Below, piece by piece: positions 61,371-64,000 of a DNA stretch of 64,000 nucleotides. The notes beneath the pieces are model-generated. The model had not been told where the DNA came from. It worked only from the letters and a program-made list of their open reading frames with translations, and searched no databases. A program made the translations under genes and the position numbers. The DNA comes from Pseudomonas sp. ok272. Lineage in GTDB: Bacteria; Pseudomonadota; Gammaproteobacteria; Pseudomonadales; Pseudomonadaceae. Location of the stretch: the NCBI RefSeq assembly GCF_900109995.1, contig NZ_FOCB01000003.1:62001-126000 (forward strand), read 5' to 3'. Within the stretch, counting starts at the first letter, position 1, and every line of letters begins with the position of its first letter.

Positions 61371-62021
61371 TCAGAGGTAATACACATCGAAGGTGACCGA
61401 GCCGTCGAGATCGAACTCGTCGGTGGTCGGTGGCAAGTCATCCGTTGGGCGAATCGCCGCGACCACGTTCATGGGGAAGCTGTGCAAGCGCGCGGCGATA
61501 GGACCCGCCGCCACGCTTTGGCCCCAGGAATAGGACGTCGGCGCATTGCCCACCAGGCCATTGACCGAACCCCGCCACGTTGGATCGGCCGGCGTGCGCA
61601 TCAGCAAGACGCGTGTCTGGCCATCGGTCATCGGCTGGCCACTGAGCAGGCCGAAACCGCCGATGCCGATACCCTGGGTGCTACCCAGGCCATAATAAAG
61701 TTCGCTGCCGCTGCGCCCGTTGAAGATCAGCCCCGGCACCTTGCTGGCGTTACGGTTGTCGGTCACCGCTATCTCCACCGGGGCGGGAGCGTCACAGGCG
61801 ATATGCAGGCTGATCGCCCGTTGCGGTAGATCGGTTTGTGCAATGGGACTCAGGCTTGAGATCGAAATCCGCCCCAGGTCGACACGGTTGCCCCCGGCAA
61901 AGGACGGCAGGCATGAGGTCGGGATAATCGTGCCGGTAACGCTTAGATCAACACTGGAGGCCTGCACGGCCAGCGGCGCTAACACTGCAGTCAAAACACT
62001 CACACAGATAAACTTTTTCAT
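61371..62021 (-). CDS. fimbrial subunit, DUF1120-like
   Basis: The 216-residue secreted protein has a signal peptide (KKFICVSVLTAVLAPLAVQA), two cysteines (PTSCLPSF and HIACDAP) likely forming a disulfide, and a C-terminal FDVYYL strand suited to donor-strand exchange. It resembles DUF1120 pilins. The ATG at 62019-62021 has AGG upstream. It is first in the operon; no separate tip adhesin is present. Confidence 0.82.
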   Translation of the reverse strand: MKKFICVSVLTAVLAPLAVQASSVDLSVTGTIIPTSCLPSFAGGNRVDLGRISISSLSPIAQTDLPQRAISLHIACDAPAPVEIAVTDNRNASKVPGLIFNGRSGSELYYGLGSTQGIGIGGFGLLSGQPMTDGQTRVLLMRTPADPTWRGSVNGLVGNAPTSYSWGQSVAAGPIAARLHSFPMNVVAAIRPTDDLPPTTDEFDLDGSVTFDVYYL

Positions 62022-62300
62022 AATCAACTACCTATAAATGGCTGAAAACATCAGGGCATGGAAGGCGAAGATAGACAGGAGGAAAACCGCCCTCCCCTGC
62101 GCCGCATGCCAGCCACATCTTTGCTGACTATGTAGGTTCAATCTGTAGGAATCAGGATCGCGAGTGATCAGTCATTCCGTAAAACACTGTGGCCTCTTAC
62201 AGCCTGTTTCATATCACCTGACATACCGTCATCACCACGTCTTACAACGGTTATAGATCCCAGCGTCGCGCCGCAACCTTGCGCCACGGCCCGAGACGGC
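62022..62300. other. 279-base region upstream of the fimbrial operon
   Basis: Contains no gene. Slightly lower in GC than its neighbours, it should include the fimbrial promoter and the end of the MFS transcript, but I cannot define motifs by eye. Confidence 0.5.
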
Positions 62301-63443
62301 TCACGCCGCTTGCGCCTCCCCGAACGCGCCCTGGCGCATCAACAACAGCACCAGGCCAAACGCCCCCGCCGCCATCAACAGCGGCAAGGCATGCCCGCTG
62401 ATCCATTGGCTGCCGGCACCGGCGGCCAATGGCCCGATCAGGCAACCGATGCCCCACAGTTGCGCGATGTGGGCGTTGGCCCGGACCAGTGCATCGTCGC
62501 GGTAGCGCTCGCCGATCAAGATCAACGACAAGGTGAACAGGCCCCCGGCGCTGGCGCCGAACAGCACCCACAGCGGCCAGATCAGTACGGTATCGAGCAG
62601 CAGCGGGATCGCCAGACTGGACAGCATCAGGATCACCGCACACCCGGAAAACAAGGTACGTCGCGACACATAGTCCGCCAGCGCGCCGATTGGCAGTTGC
62701 AACAGGGCATCACCGACCACCACGGTGCTGACCATCGCCAGGGCAATGTCCGTGGTGAACCCCTGTTGCAGGCAGTACACCGGCAGCAGGGTCAGGATCA
62801 TTGCCTCGAAGGCCGCGAACAACGACACCGCCCAGGCAATCGCCGGCAGGCCACGGCAAAAGGCCAGCAAGTCGCTTAACGTCACGCTCATGGCTTCACT
62901 GCTGGGCGCACCGGTACGCCCCAGGAGCAGCAAGGGTGCGCTCACCAGCAACGCCACACCGACCCAGAAGCCGATATCGTTGTCGGTGCCCAACACGCCC
63001 AGCAGCAACGGCCCGGACAGCTGGCTCAGGGCATACGTGCAGCCATACAACGCCACCAGGCGGCCACGCCATTGCTCGACCACCAACTGGTTGATCCAGC
63101 TTTCACCGAGGATGAAGATGATGGTCAGGATGACCCCGATCATCAGGCGCAACACCAGCCAGACCGGGTAGCTGGGCAACAGCGCCAGCAAGCCGATGGA
63201 GATCGCCCCGGCCCACAGGCACAGGCGCATCAGATTGGCCGTGCCCAGGCGCGCCGCCAGGTGGCTGGAGACCTTGGCGCCCAGCAATACGCCAATGGCC
63301 GGCATGGCGGCCATTACCCCAATGGCAAACGAGCCGTAACCCCAGCTTTCCAGGCGAAACGACACCAACGGCATGCTGACGCCCAGCGCCAGGCCGACAC
63401 TCAGGACAGATGCCAGGACGGCAAAATAGGTTGCCCAACGCAT
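62301..63443 (-). CDS. MFS transporter
   Basis: The 380-residue protein has 12 predicted helices in two halves (first starting YFAVLASVLSVGLALGVSMP, second LPIGALADYVSRR as the MFS motif A-like loop). Substrate unknown; position next to pauC suggests amine or amino acid transport. TGGAG lies eight bases upstream of the ATG at 63441-63443. Confidence 0.87.
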   Translation of the reverse strand: MRWATYFAVLASVLSVGLALGVSMPLVSFRLESWGYGSFAIGVMAAMPAIGVLLGAKVSSHLAARLGTANLMRLCLWAGAISIGLLALLPSYPVWLVLRLMIGVILTIIFILGESWINQLVVEQWRGRLVALYGCTYALSQLSGPLLLGVLGTDNDIGFWVGVALLVSAPLLLLGRTGAPSSEAMSVTLSDLLAFCRGLPAIAWAVSLFAAFEAMILTLLPVYCLQQGFTTDIALAMVSTVVVGDALLQLPIGALADYVSRRTLFSGCAVILMLSSLAIPLLLDTVLIWPLWVLFGASAGGLFTLSLILIGERYRDDALVRANAHIAQLWGIGCLIGPLAAGAGSQWISGHALPLLMAAGAFGLVLLLMRQGAFGEAQAA

Positions 63444-63487
63444 GTTCCACGCTCCAGTGGATATTTTTATCGGTGGCACAAAGCAAT

Positions 63488-63575
63488 GTGGGAGCGAGTC
63501 TGCTCGCGAAGAGGCCATCCCATCCAACATGACTGTTGGCTGTTATACCGCCTTCGCGAGCAGGCTCGCTCCCAC
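63488..63575. repeat. REP pair (head-to-head) between aldehyde dehydrogenase and MFS genes
   Basis: Two inverted units about 44 bases apart. Here the flanking genes are in tandem on the minus strand; the pair lies at the 3' end of the dehydrogenase gene, past its terminator. Confidence 0.87.
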
Positions 63576-63588
63576 AGGGATCTGCATC

Positions 63589-63610
63589 AAGCCCCGGCTG
63601 ACCGGGGCTT
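63589..63610 (-). terminator. terminator of the aldehyde dehydrogenase gene
   Basis: Stem AAGCCCCGG / CCGGGGCTT with a CTGA loop, ten bases past the stop codon; U-tract weak. Confidence 0.7.
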
Positions 63611-63618
63611 GATAGGGC

Positions 63619-64000
63619 TTACAGCTTGATCCAGGTCGCCTTCAGCTCGGTGTACTTGTCGAACGCGTGCAGCGACTTGTCGCGGCCGTTACCCGACTGT
63701 TTGAAGCCACCAAACGGAGCGGTCATGTCGCCGCCATCGTACTGGTTGACCCACACGCTACCGGCGCGCAGGGCCTTGGCGGTCAGGTGTGCCTTGGAGA
63801 TGTCGTTGGTCCATACCGCAGCGGCCAGGCCATACGGCGTGTCGTTGGCGATCTGGACCGCTTCCTCGGCGGTGTCGAAGGCGATAACCGACAGCACTGG
63901 GCCAAAGATTTCTTCCTGGGCGATCCGCATGGCATTGCTCACGCCGTCGAAAATCGTCGGCTCCACGTAGGTGCCACCGGTTTCCTCGAGGATGCGCTTG
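63619..64000 (-). CDS. aldehyde dehydrogenase (PauC/KauB-like), N-terminal part outside window
   Basis: The last 127 codons of an NAD(P)-dependent aldehyde dehydrogenase are present; the frame is open to the end of the window. Visible motifs are EEIFGPVLSVIAF, NDTPYGLAAAVWT, AGSVWVNQYDGGDMTAPFGG and KQSGNGRDKSLHAFDKYTEL. The ending is typical of gamma-glutamyl-gamma-aminobutyraldehyde dehydrogenase (PuuC/PauC), the step after PauB. The catalytic cysteine is not in the window. Confidence 0.87.
   Translation of the reverse strand, partial: KRILEETGGTYVEPTIFDGVSNAMRIAQEEIFGPVLSVIAFDTAEEAVQIANDTPYGLAAAVWTNDISKAHLTAKALRAGSVWVNQYDGGDMTAPFGGFKQSGNGRDKSLHAFDKYTELKATWIKL

Overview
The window reads as chromosomal DNA of a fluorescent Pseudomonas (P. 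fluorescens group). Three things point there: GC-rich codon use throughout, repeated REP elements with the core GAGCGAGCCTGCTCGC, and a gene order that, from memory, follows P. aeruginosa PAO1 from ppx to the aldehyde dehydrogenase pauC. No database search was possible, so family names rest on motifs, lengths and synteny. I saw no rRNA, tRNA, CRISPR array, intact insertion sequence, prophage or plasmid origin.

Layout. 1-10.9 kb: ppx (5' end outside the window), ppk and hemB, a DedA membrane protein, a sterol desaturase-like enzyme, elbB, a YaiI-type protein, a cytochrome c/FTR1 iron permease and a LysE exporter. 10.9-24.2 kb: a small MscS channel coupled to an ABC-F ATPase, then the alginate-regulator/heme block algP, fklB-like, algQ, dsbB, hemY-hemX-hemD-hemC, algR and argH. 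The sensor kinase algZ/fimS that precedes algR in P. aeruginosa is reduced to what looks like a C-terminal remnant. 24.2-35 kb: a glutathione S-transferase, two small conserved proteins, cyaA, rnk, cyaY with a DUF1289 gene, and the lptM-lysA-dapF-DUF484-xerC-HAD operon, followed by sutA.

35-50 kb: a decayed yjbQ, the nitrogen operon glnK-amtB behind a clear sigma-54 promoter and an NtrC-like site, ubiK, a degenerate ParE-like toxin remnant, comM, a LysR regulator divergent from a MATE pump, a GGDEF/EAL protein, rep, xpt, an acetyl-CoA hydrolase/transferase and cytochrome c5. 50-64 kb: amino-acid and polyamine catabolism, namely a PauR-like regulator, dadX-ridA-dadA with divergent lrp/dadR, a YkgJ protein, a PauB-like FAD oxidase, an MFS transporter and a PauC-like aldehyde dehydrogenase (running off the end). 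Inside this last group sit a DUF1127 protein, a MocR-type regulator and a compact three-gene chaperone-usher fimbrial operon. That is the most accessory part of the window.

The genes are mostly core metabolism and regulation: polyphosphate turnover, tetrapyrrole synthesis, lysine/DAP synthesis, nitrogen sensing, D-alanine use and polyamine oxidation. I found no convincing new defence or secretion system. The observations most worth following are the truncated algZ beside an intact algR, the decaying yjbQ, the toxin remnant, the fimbrial/MocR insertion between pauB-like and pauC-like genes, and the strict placement of REP elements at gene 3' ends.
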